64,000 bases of DNA from Streptomyces griseoluteus (GCA_000717735.1 JOBE01000060.1:12751-76750); one strand, 5' to 3'. Positions 19,237-28,474 are shown, counted from the first letter of the stretch. The notes: generated by a model from the letters alone, not told the origin. Numbers and translations: made by a program.

Positions 19237-20316
19237 GTGAAGCGATACGGCCACGGCCTCGTCCCCGGCAGGTTCTGCCCGCCGCACGCCGGCCACCACC
19301 ACCTCGTCCGCACCGCCGCCGCCCGCTGCGAGCGCCTCACCGTGCTCGTCCGCGCCACCTCCGTGGAGAGCCTCCCGCTGGAGGACCGGGTCGCCTGGAT
19401 GCGCGAGATCCACCCCGACGCCCTCGTCGTCGGCGCCGTCGACGACATCCCCGCCGACGGGTGGGACGCGCGCGTGGCCGTCCTCCGGGCCGCCGTGCCC
19501 GAACCCGTCGACGCCGTCTTCACCTCGGAGCCGTACGGCACCTCGGAGCCGTACGGCGAGGAGCTCGCCCGCCGCCTCGGCGCCGAGACCGTCTCCGTCG
19601 ACCCCGGGCACACCCGCTTCCCGGTCTGCGGCGCCGCCGTCCGCGCGGACCCGGCCGGCTGCTGGGACCACCTGGAGCCGCCGGTACGGGCCGCGCTCAC
19701 CCGGCGGGTCGTCGTCCTCGGCGCCGAGTCCACCGGCGCCACCACCATGGCCCGCGCCCTCGCCGACCACTACCGGCGGCGCGGCGGGGTCTGGGCCCGC
19801 ACCCGGTACGTACCGGAGTACGCCCGCGCGTACAGGGAGCTCAAGCTCGCCGAGCTGCGCGCCGACCGCCCCGGAGCCACCTCGGCCGACGTCACCTTCC
19901 ACTCCTCCGACTTCCCCGTCATCGCCCAGCGCCAGGCCGAACTGGAGGAGGAGGCGGCCCGCGCCGGCTCGCCCGTGCTCTTCTGCGACACCGACGCCTT
20001 CGCCGCCACCATCTGGCACGAGCGGTACATGGGCACCACCAGCCCCGCCACCGGCGAGATCGCCGCCCGCGGCCGGCACCACCTCTGGCTGCTCACCGAC
20101 CACCGGGGCGTCGCGTTCGAGGACAGGGTGGGCGACGGAGAGCAGCTGCGGCCCTGGATGACCGCCCGCTTCCTCACCCAGCTCGCCCACTCCGGCCGCC
20201 GTACGGCCGTCCTCAGCGGCCCCCACGAGGAGCGGCTCGCCGCGGCCGTCGCCGCCGTGGACGCCCTGCTCGCCGAGGACCTCCACCTCGCCGACCGCCT
20301 TCCGGCGCGCCGATGA
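19237..20316 (+). CDS. NadR-like bifunctional protein (nucleotidyltransferase plus P-loop kinase domain)
   Basis: 359 residues from GTG 19237 (GGAGG 7-8 bases upstream). The N-terminal nucleotidyltransferase domain has GRFCPPHAGHHHLV, containing the HxGH motif of NMN adenylyltransferases, and ends near SEPYGEEL. The C-terminal half corresponds to the ribosylnicotinamide kinase domain: VVVLGAESTGATTMARAL is a P-loop in which the Walker A Lys is replaced by Ala, and FCDTDAFAATIWHERYMG is the substrate region. So NAD salvage is likely, but kinase activity is doubtful or unconventional. TSEPYG is duplicated in frame (18-bp direct repeat near 19532-19567). Stop overlaps the nrtR start. Confidence 0.85.
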   Translation: MKRYGHGLVPGRFCPPHAGHHHLVRTAAARCERLTVLVRATSVESLPLEDRVAWMREIHPDALVVGAVDDIPADGWDARVAVLRAAVPEPVDAVFTSEPYGTSEPYGEELARRLGAETVSVDPGHTRFPVCGAAVRADPAGCWDHLEPPVRAALTRRVVVLGAESTGATTMARALADHYRRRGGVWARTRYVPEYARAYRELKLAELRADRPGATSADVTFHSSDFPVIAQRQAELEEEAARAGSPVLFCDTDAFAATIWHERYMGTTSPATGEIAARGRHHLWLLTDHRGVAFEDRVGDGEQLRPWMTARFLTQLAHSGRRTAVLSGPHEERLAAAVAAVDALLAEDLHLADRLPARR

Positions 20317-21050
20317 GCGGCCACCGGGTGCCCGGGGGCTACGACCCGTACGCCTTCGAGCCGTTCGCCGTCACCGCCGACCTCGCCGTCCTCACCGTCC
20401 GCGAGGAGCGCCTCCACGTGCTGCTCGTCGAGCGCGGCCAGGAACCGTACGCCGGGTCCTGGGCGCTCCCCGGCGGATTCGTGCTGCCCCGCGAGTCCGC
20501 CGAGCAGGCCGCCCGCCGTGAACTCGCGGAGGAGACCGGACTCTCCGAGGCCACCGTCGCAGGACTCCACCTCGAACAGCTCCGCACCTACAGCGAACCG
20601 GACCGCGACCCGAGGATGCGGGTCGTCTCCGTCGCCTTCACCGCGCTCGTACCCGACCCTCCCGAGCCACGTGGCGGCGGCGACGCGGTCCAGGCGCGGT
20701 GGATGCCGTACGACACCGTCCGGGGCCTCGCCTTCGACCACGACCGGATCCTCGCCGACGCCCACGAACGGGTCGGCGCCAAGCTGGAGTACAGCTGCCT
20801 CGCGACCGCCTTCTGCCCGCCCGAGTTCACCCTCGGCGAGCTGCGGCACGTCTACGAGACGGTCTGGGGCGTCGAACTCGACCGCCCCAACTTCCGGCGC
20901 AAGGTCCTCACCACGCCCGGCTTCGTCCAGGCCGTGGAAGGACCTCCGCGCCTCACCGGCGGACGGGGGAAACCGGCCGCTCTCTACCGGGCGGGCGGGG
21001 CCACCACCCTCCACCCGCCCCTGCTGCGACCGGAAGGACGCCCCGCATGA
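20313..21050 (+). CDS. nrtR: NrtR-type Nudix transcriptional regulator of NAD metabolism
   Basis: 245 residues. N-terminal Nudix domain with an intact box GGFVLPRESAEQAARRELAEETGL, followed by a winged-helix C-terminus (FTLGELRHVYETVWGVELDRPNFRRKVL, then LTGGRGKPAALYR), the architecture of NrtR, an ADP-ribose-sensing repressor. It sits between a NadR-like enzyme and an ADP-ribosylglycohydrolase, both NAD/ADP-ribose enzymes, and overlaps each by four bases. A palindrome on the operon's -10 is the likely target. Because the Nudix residues are intact, residual hydrolase activity is possible. Confidence 0.88.
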   Translation: MSGHRVPGGYDPYAFEPFAVTADLAVLTVREERLHVLLVERGQEPYAGSWALPGGFVLPRESAEQAARRELAEETGLSEATVAGLHLEQLRTYSEPDRDPRMRVVSVAFTALVPDPPEPRGGGDAVQARWMPYDTVRGLAFDHDRILADAHERVGAKLEYSCLATAFCPPEFTLGELRHVYETVWGVELDRPNFRRKVLTTPGFVQAVEGPPRLTGGRGKPAALYRAGGATTLHPPLLRPEGRPA

Positions 21051-22069
21051 ACCTCACACGCACCGCGACCAAGCAGGCCGCGACCGGCTCCCTGATCGGG
21101 CTGGCGCTCGGCGACGCGCTGGGACGCCCCACGGAGTTCATCGACGTACCGCGAGCCATCAGCTGGTACGGCCCGTGGCGGGACATGAAGCTTCCCGACC
21201 CGGCCCGCGTCACCGACGACACCCAGATGGCGCTCGCCTTCGCCCGGGGGATCCGCACGGCGATGGACCGGGGCGTGCTCGCCCCGCTGCGGCTTGTCAG
21301 GCCGGTCCGCGACGAGTTCGTCGACTGGTACCGGTCGCCCGAGAACAACCGGGCTCCCGGGCGGACCTGCATGGTCGCCTGCCAGCTCCTGACGCTCGAC
21401 ACCCCCTGGCAGGACGCCAGCCAGATCGGCTCCAAGGGCTGCGGCGCCAACATGCGGGTCACCCCCATCGGGCTCGTCCCCGGCCTCAGCGAGGAGCAGC
21501 GGGCCGGTGCCGCGCAGCTCCAGGCGGCCCTGACCCACGGTCACCCGACCGCGCTCGCCGCCTCCGACCTGACCGCCCGCGCCGTGTACCTGCTCGCCCA
21601 GGGCGTCGACCCGGCAGGCCTGGTCGGACAGCTGCGCTCGTACGCGTACGAGAACCGCTCCCGCTACCACGAGCACTGGCTCGGCGACCTCTGGACCCGC
21701 TCCCAGGACCCCTCAGCCCTCTCCTTCATCCGGCGCGGCTGGGACGAGTGCCTGGCGATCCTGGAACGCCTCGACGCCGTCCAGCGCACCGCCGACCCGG
21801 AGCTCGACCCCTGCACGTACACCGGCGACGGCTGGATCGCCGAGGAGGCGCTCGCGACCGGACTGCTCTGCTTCCTCCTCTTCCCCGGCGAGCCCCTCAC
21901 CGTGCTGCGCCGCGCCGCCTGCACCCGCGGCGACTCCGACTCGATCGCGGCCCTCGCGGGCGCCTTCGCCGGCGCGCACCTCGGCGCCGACGCCTGGCCG
22001 AAGGAGTGGGAGGAGCACATCGAGTACCGGAGCGACCTGCTGACCTTCGGCGCGCTCTGGGACGCCTGA
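21047..22069 (+). CDS. ADP-ribosylglycohydrolase (DraG family)
   Basis: 340 residues. The metal-binding DDTQM motif is at about residue 58, preceded by LIGLALGDALGRPTEF, and the distal metal/substrate motif TRGDSDSIAALAGAFAGAHLG is intact. Removes ADP-ribose from proteins, nucleic acids or small molecules. Start overlaps the nrtR stop (ATGA). With NrtR and the NadR-like protein it forms an operon that releases or senses ADP-ribose and rebuilds NAD. Substrate not identifiable. Confidence 0.92.
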   Translation: MNLTRTATKQAATGSLIGLALGDALGRPTEFIDVPRAISWYGPWRDMKLPDPARVTDDTQMALAFARGIRTAMDRGVLAPLRLVRPVRDEFVDWYRSPENNRAPGRTCMVACQLLTLDTPWQDASQIGSKGCGANMRVTPIGLVPGLSEEQRAGAAQLQAALTHGHPTALAASDLTARAVYLLAQGVDPAGLVGQLRSYAYENRSRYHEHWLGDLWTRSQDPSALSFIRRGWDECLAILERLDAVQRTADPELDPCTYTGDGWIAEEALATGLLCFLLFPGEPLTVLRRAACTRGDSDSIAALAGAFAGAHLGADAWPKEWEEHIEYRSDLLTFGALWDA

Positions 22070-22094
22070 TCCGGGCTTCCGGAGTCGGTGTGTG

Positions 22095-22125
22095 CGCACG
22101 ACGTGCTGCACGACGTCGTCGTGCG
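22095..22125. terminator. Weak hairpin between convergent genes
   Basis: CGCACGAC (22095-22102) pairs with GTCGTGCG (22118-22125), inner GTGCTGCAC can fold as well. Between the DraG-family gene and the oppositely oriented nucleotidyltransferase gene, so probably a bidirectional terminator. Confidence 0.4.
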
Positions 22126-22143
22126 GGCCCGGCTGGGGTCGGT

Positions 22144-22833
22144 CTAGAGCCCGTGCAGGGCTGAGGACCGGCGGGCGCGGATCAGGAAGTCCTGGACGCG
22201 CGCGTGGTCGGGGGCGGCCGGGAGGGGGGTCGAGCCGTGGGCGTGGTCGGCCTCTTCCTGGAGGCGGTTCATCCAGGACTCGACCTCCGGCCAGGAGACC
22301 TCGCCGCGCTTGACCGCCAGGAGACGGTCGCGTTCCTCGCCGACGTCGATGCGCAGCTCGCCGGAGCGCAGCAGGTCGCGGCAGCTGGTCAGGAGCCGCA
22401 GCAGGTGCATGGCGTGCTTCCAGCGCGGGTGGCCGTACTGGCGGACGTCGGCGTCCAGCTTGCGGCGCTGGCCGCCCGCGTAGCGGACGAAGGTCTGGTG
22501 GGCCCGCCGGGAGAGGAAGGCGCCGCGCAGCGAGAGGAGTTCGCGGCCGATGTCGTCGACGTGCTCGACGACGGGGGAGTGAAGGCACTCCAGGACGTTG
22601 GGGTTGTTGCGCAGGGCCAGCTCGCAGAAGCGTTCCAGCTCCCAGCTGAACTGCTCCTCCGAGGGCCCCTCCACATGCGCGGGGGGCTTGTCGAAGTGCC
22701 AGAACAGCGGCGTCGGGGCGAGGTAGACGCCCCGGACGTCCGTGTCGCTGCCCTCGGTCGCCAGACCGAAGGCGCGCGAGCCCATCACGCAGGAGTAGAT
22801 CGTGTGCTCGCGCACCAGCTCGTCCGGAGTCAT
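22144..22833 (-). CDS. RlaP-type predicted nucleotidyltransferase
   Basis: 229 residues. The segment GSRAFGLATEGSDTDVRGVYL is the polymerase-beta-superfamily motif GS..G....SD.D, with both metal-binding Asp residues. The rest (SWELERFCELALRNNPNVLECLHSP, GQRRKLDADVRQYGHPRWKHAMHLLRLL) matches the family known as RlaP, proposed in RNA repair contexts, although no ligase or Hen1 neighbour is present here. Downstream of, and 10 bases from, the Rieske gene on the same strand. Biochemical function unproven. Confidence 0.85.
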   Translation of the reverse strand: MTPDELVREHTIYSCVMGSRAFGLATEGSDTDVRGVYLAPTPLFWHFDKPPAHVEGPSEEQFSWELERFCELALRNNPNVLECLHSPVVEHVDDIGRELLSLRGAFLSRRAHQTFVRYAGGQRRKLDADVRQYGHPRWKHAMHLLRLLTSCRDLLRSGELRIDVGEERDRLLAVKRGEVSWPEVESWMNRLQEEADHAHGSTPLPAAPDHARVQDFLIRARRSSALHGL

Positions 22834-22843
22834 GCCCGGCAGG

Positions 22844-23299
22844 TTACGCGAGGGTGATCGTGTCCTCCGAGACGATAATCCGCTCGGCCGGGAGCGGCCG
22901 GGAAGCGGGTCCCGCCGCCACCGAGCCGTCGGCGACGCGGAACTTCGAGCCGTGGCAGGGGCAGTTGATGGTGCCGTCCGCGACCTTGTTCACCGTGCAG
23001 CCCTGATGGGTGCAGATCGCCGAGAACGCCTTGAACTCCCCGGCCGTGGGCTGGGTGACGACCACCTTCTCCTTCGCGAAGACCGTGCCCCCGCCGACCG
23101 GGATCTCGGCGGTCGTGGCCAGCGGGGCGGCGCCCGCCGAAGGAGTGGCGTCCGCGGAAGGGGTGGCGGCCGGGGCGCTCGGCGTGGCCGGCGCGCTGGT
23201 GCTCGTACCGCCGTCACCCCCGTCGTCCGAGCCGCAGCCCGTCGTCAGGGCTGCTGCGGCGAACAGGACGGTACGGCGAGGGGTGGCCCGTGAAGTCAT
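22844..23299 (-). CDS. Secreted Rieske [2Fe-2S] lipoprotein
   Basis: 151 residues. N-terminus has adjacent arginines (TPRRTVLFAAAALTTGC), a Tat-like signal with a loose lipobox ending at Cys, then a 40-residue Ser/Ala/Pro/Thr linker. The Rieske cluster ligands are CTHQGC and CPCHGS, complete with the disulfide cysteines. This is a small high-potential-type iron-sulfur protein anchored outside the membrane, not the bc1 subunit, which is longer. Electron partner unknown. Confidence 0.9.
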   Translation of the reverse strand: MTSRATPRRTVLFAAAALTTGCGSDDGGDGGTSTSAPATPSAPAATPSADATPSAGAAPLATTAEIPVGGGTVFAKEKVVVTQPTAGEFKAFSAICTHQGCTVNKVADGTINCPCHGSKFRVADGSVAAGPASRPLPAERIIVSEDTITLA

Positions 23300-23461
23300 G
23301 CCGCCAGCTTGGCCGCGCGACACGCCGGGGGCCCGCAACACGCCTGGACCCGCCGCCCGGCTCCCCCGCACGGCGGTCCCGGCGGGTGTGTACGCCGAGT
23401 GGCGGAGCACCCCGGTTCGGGTGACATTGGGCCTGTTCCGAACCGGACGAAAGGCAGGACC

Positions 23462-23902
23462 ATGGCGGGTAACGACCTCGGCAGTCTCCTCGGGGGCCTC
23501 CTCGGAGGCTCCGGCGGACAGAGCGGCAGCGGCGGCGCCGGCGGCATCCTCGGCTCCCTGATCGGCGCCCTCGCCGGTGGAGGGAGCGGCGGCGCGGGTG
23601 GCGGCGCAAACGGCTCGAACCCGCTCGGCGGACTCCTCGACATGCTCACGCAGTCGGGTCTCGCCGACCAGGCGCAGTCCTGGGTCGGCACCGGCCGGAA
23701 CCAGCCGGTCAGCGGTCCCCAGATCGCCCAGGCCCTCCCCGACGACGCCCTCCAGAAGGTCGCGGCGGACGCGGGCGTCAGCCCGCAGGAGGCGGCCGAC
23801 CAGATCGCGCGGTCCCTGCCGCAGGCCGTCGACAAGCTCACCCCGAACGGCTCGGTGCCCCAGGGCTCCCTCGAGGACATCATCCGACAGCAGCAGCTCT
23901 GA
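23462..23902 (+). CDS. DUF937 (YidB-family) protein
   Basis: 146 residues from ATG 23462. A Gly/Leu/Ser-rich N-terminus (NDLGSLLGGLLGG) is followed by the YidB-like helical domain (DQAQSWVGTGRNQPVSGPQIAQAL, VAADAGVSPQEAADQIARSLPQAVDKLTPNGSVP). Widely distributed soluble protein of unknown function. Divergent from the Rieske gene and ended by a strong terminator. Confidence 0.88.
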   Translation: MAGNDLGSLLGGLLGGSGGQSGSGGAGGILGSLIGALAGGGSGGAGGGANGSNPLGGLLDMLTQSGLADQAQSWVGTGRNQPVSGPQIAQALPDDALQKVAADAGVSPQEAADQIARSLPQAVDKLTPNGSVPQGSLEDIIRQQQL

Positions 23903-23910
23903 CCGTCTTC

Positions 23911-23943
23911 GGCGCCCGCCCTCCGTCTCGGAGGGCGGGCGCC
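23911..23943 (+). terminator. Terminator after the DUF937 gene
   Basis: Perfect 14-bp stem 23911-23924 with 23930-23943, loop GTCTC. Confidence 0.8.
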
Positions 23944-24007
23944 GGGGCGCGCCGCCCCCGCCGCTGACTAGGCTGAACGGAGCACTGACGCAGGTAAGGA
24001 GCACGAC

Positions 24008-24370
24008 GTGGCGGTACGAGCGGTCCGAGGAGCCGTCCAGCTGGAGCGGGACGAGGCCGGACACATGCGCGAACAGGTCGAGGAACTGCTCACCGCCGTC
24101 CTCACGCGCAACGACCTCACCACCGAGGACCTCATCAGCATCTGGTTCACGGCCACGCCCGACCTGCACAGCGACTTCCCCGCCGCCGCGGCCCGGGGCA
24201 TCGGCATCGTCGACGTACCGCTGATCTGCGCACAGGAGCTCGACATCGAAGGCGCGATGCCGAGGGTCGTCCGGCTCCTCGCCCACGTCGAGACCGAACT
24301 GCCCAAGTCGCGGATCGCGCACGTCTACCTCGGCGCCGCGGCCGCCCTGCGCAAGGACATCGCCCAGTGA
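24008..24370 (+). CDS. aroH: Chorismate mutase, AroH class
   Basis: 120 residues, exact length of the monofunctional trimeric AroH fold. MAVRAVRGAVQLERDE gives the N-terminal strand with the active-site Arg; DLISIWFTATPDLHSDFPAAAARGIG and ELDIEGAMPRVVRLL are family motifs. Converts chorismate to prephenate. GTG start with AAGGAG upstream. The stop overlaps the prephenate dehydrogenase start, so product is passed straight to the next enzyme in tyrosine synthesis. Confidence 0.96.
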   Translation: MAVRAVRGAVQLERDEAGHMREQVEELLTAVLTRNDLTTEDLISIWFTATPDLHSDFPAAAARGIGIVDVPLICAQELDIEGAMPRVVRLLAHVETELPKSRIAHVYLGAAAALRKDIAQ

Positions 24371-25455
24371 GAACAGCGCTCGTCATCGGAACCGGACTGA
24401 TCGGCACCTCCGCCGCGATCGCCCTCGCCGGCCGGGGCGTCACCGTGCACCTGCGCGACCACGACCCGGCGCGGGCCCGCACGGCCGCCGCCCTCGGCGG
24501 AGGCACCGACGAGGCGCCCGAAGGGCCCGTCGACCTCGCGATCGTCGCCGTGCCGCCGGCGCACGTGGCCGCCACCCTCGCCGAGGCCATGACCGCCGGG
24601 CTCGCCCGCGGCTACCTGGACGTCGCAAGCGTCAAGGGCGGCCCCAAGCGGGAGCTGGAGGCCCTCGGCCTCGACCTCACCTCGTACATCGGTACGCACC
24701 CGATGTCCGGCAAGGAGCGCTCCGGCCCGCTCGCGGCGACCGCCGACCTCTTCGAGGGCCGGCCCTGGGTCCTCACGCCCGCCCGCGACACCGACACCGA
24801 GGTCCTCAACCTCGCCCTGGAGCTCGTCGCCCTCTGCCGGGCCGTCCCCGTCGTCATGGACGCCGACGCCCACGACCGGGCCGTCGCCCTCGTCTCCCAC
24901 ACCCCGCAGCTCGTGTCGTCGATGGTCGCCGCGCGTCTCGAGGAGGCCGACGAGTCCGCCGTACGCCTCTGCGGGCAGGGCATCCGCGACGTCACCCGGA
25001 TCGCGGCCTCCGACCCGCGCATGTGGATCGAGATCCTCTCCGCCAACCCCGGCCCCGTCGCCGACGTCCTCTCCGGCGTCGCCGCCGACCTCGACGAGAC
25101 CGTCCGCGCCCTGCGCTCGCTGCAGTCCGCCGACGAGGACAAGCGCAGGGACGGCGCCTCGGGCGTCGAGGACGTCCTGCGCCGCGGCAACGCAGGCCGC
25201 GCCCGCGTCCCCGGCAAGCACGGCGCCGCCCCCACGGTCTACGAGACCGTCGCCGTCCTCATCAGCGACCGGCCGGGCGAGCTGGCCCGGATCTTCGCCG
25301 ACGCGGGGCGCGCGGGCGTCAACATCGAGGACGTCCGCATCGAGCACGCGACCGGCCAGCAGGCGGGTCTGGTCCAGCTGATGGTGGAGCCCTCGGCGGC
25401 CCCGGTCCTCGGCAAGGCCCTGCAGGAGCGGGGCTGGGCGCTGCGTACCGGCTGA
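24367..25455 (+). CDS. tyrA: Prephenate dehydrogenase with C-terminal ACT domain
   Basis: 362 residues. NAD-binding Rossmann motif VIGTGLIGTSAAIALAGRG at the N-terminus, catalytic region IGTHPMSGKERSGP, helical dimerisation domain, then from about residue 288 an ACT regulatory domain (VAVLISDRPGELARIFADAGRAGVNIEDV) that probably binds tyrosine. Oxidative decarboxylation of prephenate to 4-hydroxyphenylpyruvate. GTG start overlapping aroH. Confidence 0.95.
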   Translation: MRTALVIGTGLIGTSAAIALAGRGVTVHLRDHDPARARTAAALGGGTDEAPEGPVDLAIVAVPPAHVAATLAEAMTAGLARGYLDVASVKGGPKRELEALGLDLTSYIGTHPMSGKERSGPLAATADLFEGRPWVLTPARDTDTEVLNLALELVALCRAVPVVMDADAHDRAVALVSHTPQLVSSMVAARLEEADESAVRLCGQGIRDVTRIAASDPRMWIEILSANPGPVADVLSGVAADLDETVRALRSLQSADEDKRRDGASGVEDVLRRGNAGRARVPGKHGAAPTVYETVAVLISDRPGELARIFADAGRAGVNIEDVRIEHATGQQAGLVQLMVEPSAAPVLGKALQERGWALRTG

Positions 25456-25470
25456 CGGGAACGGTCGGTG

Positions 25471-25492
25471 CGGGCCCGCGGCCGCGGGCCCG
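25471..25492. terminator. 22-bp perfect palindrome after tyrA
   Basis: CGGGCCCGCGG directly followed by its reverse complement. Probably a terminator or attenuating stem between tyrA and cmk; no U-tract, and without a loop it would form a shorter hairpin. Confidence 0.4.
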
Positions 25493-25639
25493 GCCGGCGG
25501 GGTGGGGGCGTGCCTGCGGGCCCGGTCCGACGGCGTCGGGGACCGGCTGGGCCGAACGGGTGCGTGGACTCGGTAACCTTGTGGAGGTCCCTTGCATCTC
25601 CGCCGGGTCCCGCCACTCACCCAGGAAGGTGTTCCCACC

Positions 25640-26311
25640 GTGGAATCCGTGATCGTCGCCATCGACGGGCCCTCCGGCACGGGCAAGTCCAGCACCTCCA
25701 AGGCGGTCGCCGCCAAGCTGGGGCTGAGCTACCTCGACACCGGCGCCCAGTACCGGGCGATCACCTGGTGGATGATCAGCAACGGCGTCGACGTCAGTGA
25801 CGCCGAAGCCGTGGCGAACGCCGCCGCCAAGCCGGTGATCGTCTCCGGTACGGACCCGGCCCGGCCGACCATCACCGTCGACGGCGCCGACGCCGCGGGC
25901 CCCATCCGCACCGAAGAGGTCACCTCCAAGGTCAGCGCCGTCAGCGCCGTCCCCGAGGTGCGGGCGCTCATCACCGAGCTCCAGCGGAGCATCGCCAAGC
26001 GCGCCGAGCAGGGCATCGTCGTCGAGGGCCGGGACATCGGCACCACCGTCCTGCCCGACGCCGACCTGAAGATCTTCCTCACCGCCTCGCCCGAGGCCCG
26101 TGCCGCCCGCCGCTCCGGCGAGGTCAAGGGCGCCGACGTGCACGCGACGAAGGAAGCCCTGATCAAGCGGGACGCGGCCGACTCCAGCCGCAAGACCTCC
26201 CCGCTCGCGAAGGCCGACGACGCCGTGGAGGTCGACACCACCGACCTCACCCTGGACCAGGTCATCGAGTGCGTCGTCACCCTCGTCGACGAGAAGAGGG
26301 CGGCCGTCTAG
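25640..26311 (+). CDS. cmk: Cytidylate kinase
   Basis: 223 residues from GTG 25640 (AGGAAGG upstream). P-loop AIDGPSGTGKSSTSKAVA, CMP-binding region LGLSYLDTGAQYRAITWW, and VVEGRDIGTTVLPDADLKIFLTA with the Arg/Asp that contact CMP. Phosphorylates CMP and dCMP. Coupled to the acyltransferase gene by a TAGTG overlap, and then to der: the cmk-plsC-der order is common in actinobacteria. Confidence 0.97.
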   Translation: MESVIVAIDGPSGTGKSSTSKAVAAKLGLSYLDTGAQYRAITWWMISNGVDVSDAEAVANAAAKPVIVSGTDPARPTITVDGADAAGPIRTEEVTSKVSAVSAVPEVRALITELQRSIAKRAEQGIVVEGRDIGTTVLPDADLKIFLTASPEARAARRSGEVKGADVHATKEALIKRDAADSSRKTSPLAKADDAVEVDTTDLTLDQVIECVVTLVDEKRAAV

Positions 26312-26955
26312 TGACCGTGCCCTCCGCGAAGGGCGCCGCTGTCGGCCGACGCATCGGCATCGGGCTGATGTACGGCTTCTGGAAGCCGCGCGTCCTCGGT
26401 GCCTGGCGGGTCCCGGCCGCCGGCCCCGTCATCCTCGCCGTCAACCACGCGCACAACATCGACGGCCCCATGGTCATGGGCACCGCACCGCGGCCCGTGC
26501 ACTTCCTCGTCAAGAAGGAAGCCTTCGTCGGGCCCCTCGGGCCCTTCCTGGAGGGCATCGGGCAGGTCAAGGTGGACCGCGAGAGCACCGACCGGAACGC
26601 GATAGGCAACGCCCTGGGCGTCCTGCAGCAGGGCGGCGTCCTCGGGATCTTCCCCGAGGGCACCCGGGGCGAGGGCGACTTCGCCTCGCTGCGCGTCGGC
26701 CTCGCCTACTTCGCCGTCCGCAGCGGTGCCCCGATCGTCCCGGTGGCCGTCCTGGGAAGCACCGAGCGCCGGGGACGGTTGGTCAAGGCGGCGCCTCCGT
26801 TGAGGGGCCGCGTCGACGTCGTCTTCGGTGACGCCTTCGAGGCCGGGGACGGATCGGGCCGCCGCACCCGCAAGGCCCTCGACGAGGCCACCGTACGAAT
26901 CCAGGGGAAGCTCACCGACCACCTGGAAAACGCCAGGCGCCTCACCGGGCGCTGA
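26311..26955 (+). CDS. plsC: 1-acyl-sn-glycerol-3-phosphate acyltransferase-like protein
   Basis: 214 residues. The acyltransferase motif I NHAHNIDG (HX4D), motif III FPEGTRGEG and motif IV IVPVAVLG are present. Uses acyl-ACP or acyl-CoA to make phosphatidic acid, at the inner face of the membrane. GTG start one base into the cmk stop. Could equally acylate another lysophospholipid. Confidence 0.9.
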   Translation: MTVPSAKGAAVGRRIGIGLMYGFWKPRVLGAWRVPAAGPVILAVNHAHNIDGPMVMGTAPRPVHFLVKKEAFVGPLGPFLEGIGQVKVDRESTDRNAIGNALGVLQQGGVLGIFPEGTRGEGDFASLRVGLAYFAVRSGAPIVPVAVLGSTERRGRLVKAAPPLRGRVDVVFGDAFEAGDGSGRRTRKALDEATVRIQGKLTDHLENARRLTGR

Positions 26956-27025
26956 GCGAGACTTTGAGTAGTGGGCCCCGCGGCCCGGGGACCCACCGAC
27001 CACGAATGATCAAGGAACGGACTTC

Positions 27026-28474
27026 ATGAACGACCAGCACGACCACGGAGCACTTGGCGACGCCGAGTACGCGGAGTTCATGGAGCTCGCTTCGGAAGAG
27101 GGCTTCGACGTCGAGGAGGTCGAGGGCGCGATCGAGGAGGCCGGCCACGGCCCCCTCCCCGTCCTCGCCGTCGTCGGCCGCCCGAACGTCGGCAAGTCGA
27201 CCCTGGTGAACCGCATCATCGGCCGCCGCGAGGCCGTCGTCGAGGACAAGCCGGGCGTCACCCGCGACCGCGTCACCTACGAGGCCGAATGGGCCGGGCG
27301 CCGCTTCAAGGTCGTCGACACCGGCGGCTGGGAGCAGGACGTCCTCGGCATCGACGCCTCCGTCGCCGCCCAGGCCGAGTACGCCATCGAGGCGGCCGAC
27401 GCCTGCCTCTTCGTCGTGGACGCCACCGTCGGCGCCACCGACACCGACGAGGCCGTCGTCAAGCTGCTCCGCCGCGCGGGGAAGCCGGTCGTCCTCGCCG
27501 CGAACAAGGTCGACGGCCAGTCCGGCGAGGCCGACGCGGCCACGCTCTGGTCCCTTGGACTCGGGGAGCCCTTCCCCGTCTCCTCGCTGCACGGCCGCGG
27601 CACCGGCGACCTCCTCGACGAGGTCCTGAGGAAGCTGCCCGAGGCTCCCGAGCAGCGCTTCGGCAACGCCGTCGGCGGCCCGCGCCGCATCGCCCTCATC
27701 GGCCGCCCGAACGTCGGCAAGTCCTCGCTCCTCAACAAGGTGGCGAACGAGGACCGCGTCGTCGTCAACGAGCTCGCGGGCACCACCCGTGACCCGGTCG
27801 ACGAGCTGATCGAGCTCGGCGGCGTGACGTGGAAGTTCGTCGACACCGCCGGCATCCGCAAGAAGGTCCACCTCCAGGAGGGCGCGGACTACTACGCCTC
27901 CCTGCGGACGGCCGCCGCCGTCGAGAAGGCCGAGGTGGCCGTCATCCTCATCGACACCACCGACAACATCTCGGTCCAGGACCAGCGCATCATCACGATG
28001 GCGGTCGAGTCGGGCCGCGCCATCGTCATCGCCTACAACAAGTGGGACGAGCTCGACGAGGAGCGCCGCTACTACCTCGAGCGCGAGATCGAGACCGAGA
28101 TGCAGCAGGTCGCCTGGGCGCCCCGGGTCAACGTCTCCGCGAAGACCGGCCGCCACATGGAGAAGCTGGTCCCGGCCATCGAGACCGCCCTCGCCGGCTG
28201 GGAGACCCGGGTCCCCACCGGCCGGCTCAACGCCTTCCTCGGCGAGATCGTCGCGGCCCACCCGCACCCGATCCGCGGCGGCAAGCAGCCCCGCATCCTC
28301 TTCGGTACGCAGGCGGGCACCAAGCCACCCCGCTTCGTGCTCTTCGCCTCCGGCTTCCTGGAGGCCGGCTACCGCCGCTTCATCGAGCGCCGTCTCCGTG
28401 AGGAGTTCGGCTTCGAGGGCACCCCGATCCACATCTCGGTCCGGGTCCGCGAGAAGCGCGGCCGCAAGAAGTAA
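27026..28474 (+). CDS. der: Ribosome-assembly GTPase Der (EngA)
   Basis: 482 residues. Two complete G domains: [19 protein letters not shown]; then [21 protein letters not shown]; and a C-terminal KH-like domain ending in a basic tail (REKRGRKK). An acidic N-terminal extension of about 45 residues ([27 protein letters not shown] region) is typical of streptomycete Der. Needed for 50S subunit maturation. Followed by an exceptionally strong terminator. Confidence 0.98.
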   Translation: MNDQHDHGALGDAEYAEFMELASEEGFDVEEVEGAIEEAGHGPLPVLAVVGRPNVGKSTLVNRIIGRREAVVEDKPGVTRDRVTYEAEWAGRRFKVVDTGGWEQDVLGIDASVAAQAEYAIEAADACLFVVDATVGATDTDEAVVKLLRRAGKPVVLAANKVDGQSGEADAATLWSLGLGEPFPVSSLHGRGTGDLLDEVLRKLPEAPEQRFGNAVGGPRRIALIGRPNVGKSSLLNKVANEDRVVVNELAGTTRDPVDELIELGGVTWKFVDTAGIRKKVHLQEGADYYASLRTAAAVEKAEVAVILIDTTDNISVQDQRIITMAVESGRAIVIAYNKWDELDEERRYYLEREIETEMQQVAWAPRVNVSAKTGRHMEKLVPAIETALAGWETRVPTGRLNAFLGEIVAAHPHPIRGGKQPRILFGTQAGTKPPRFVLFASGFLEAGYRRFIERRLREEFGFEGTPIHISVRVREKRGRKK

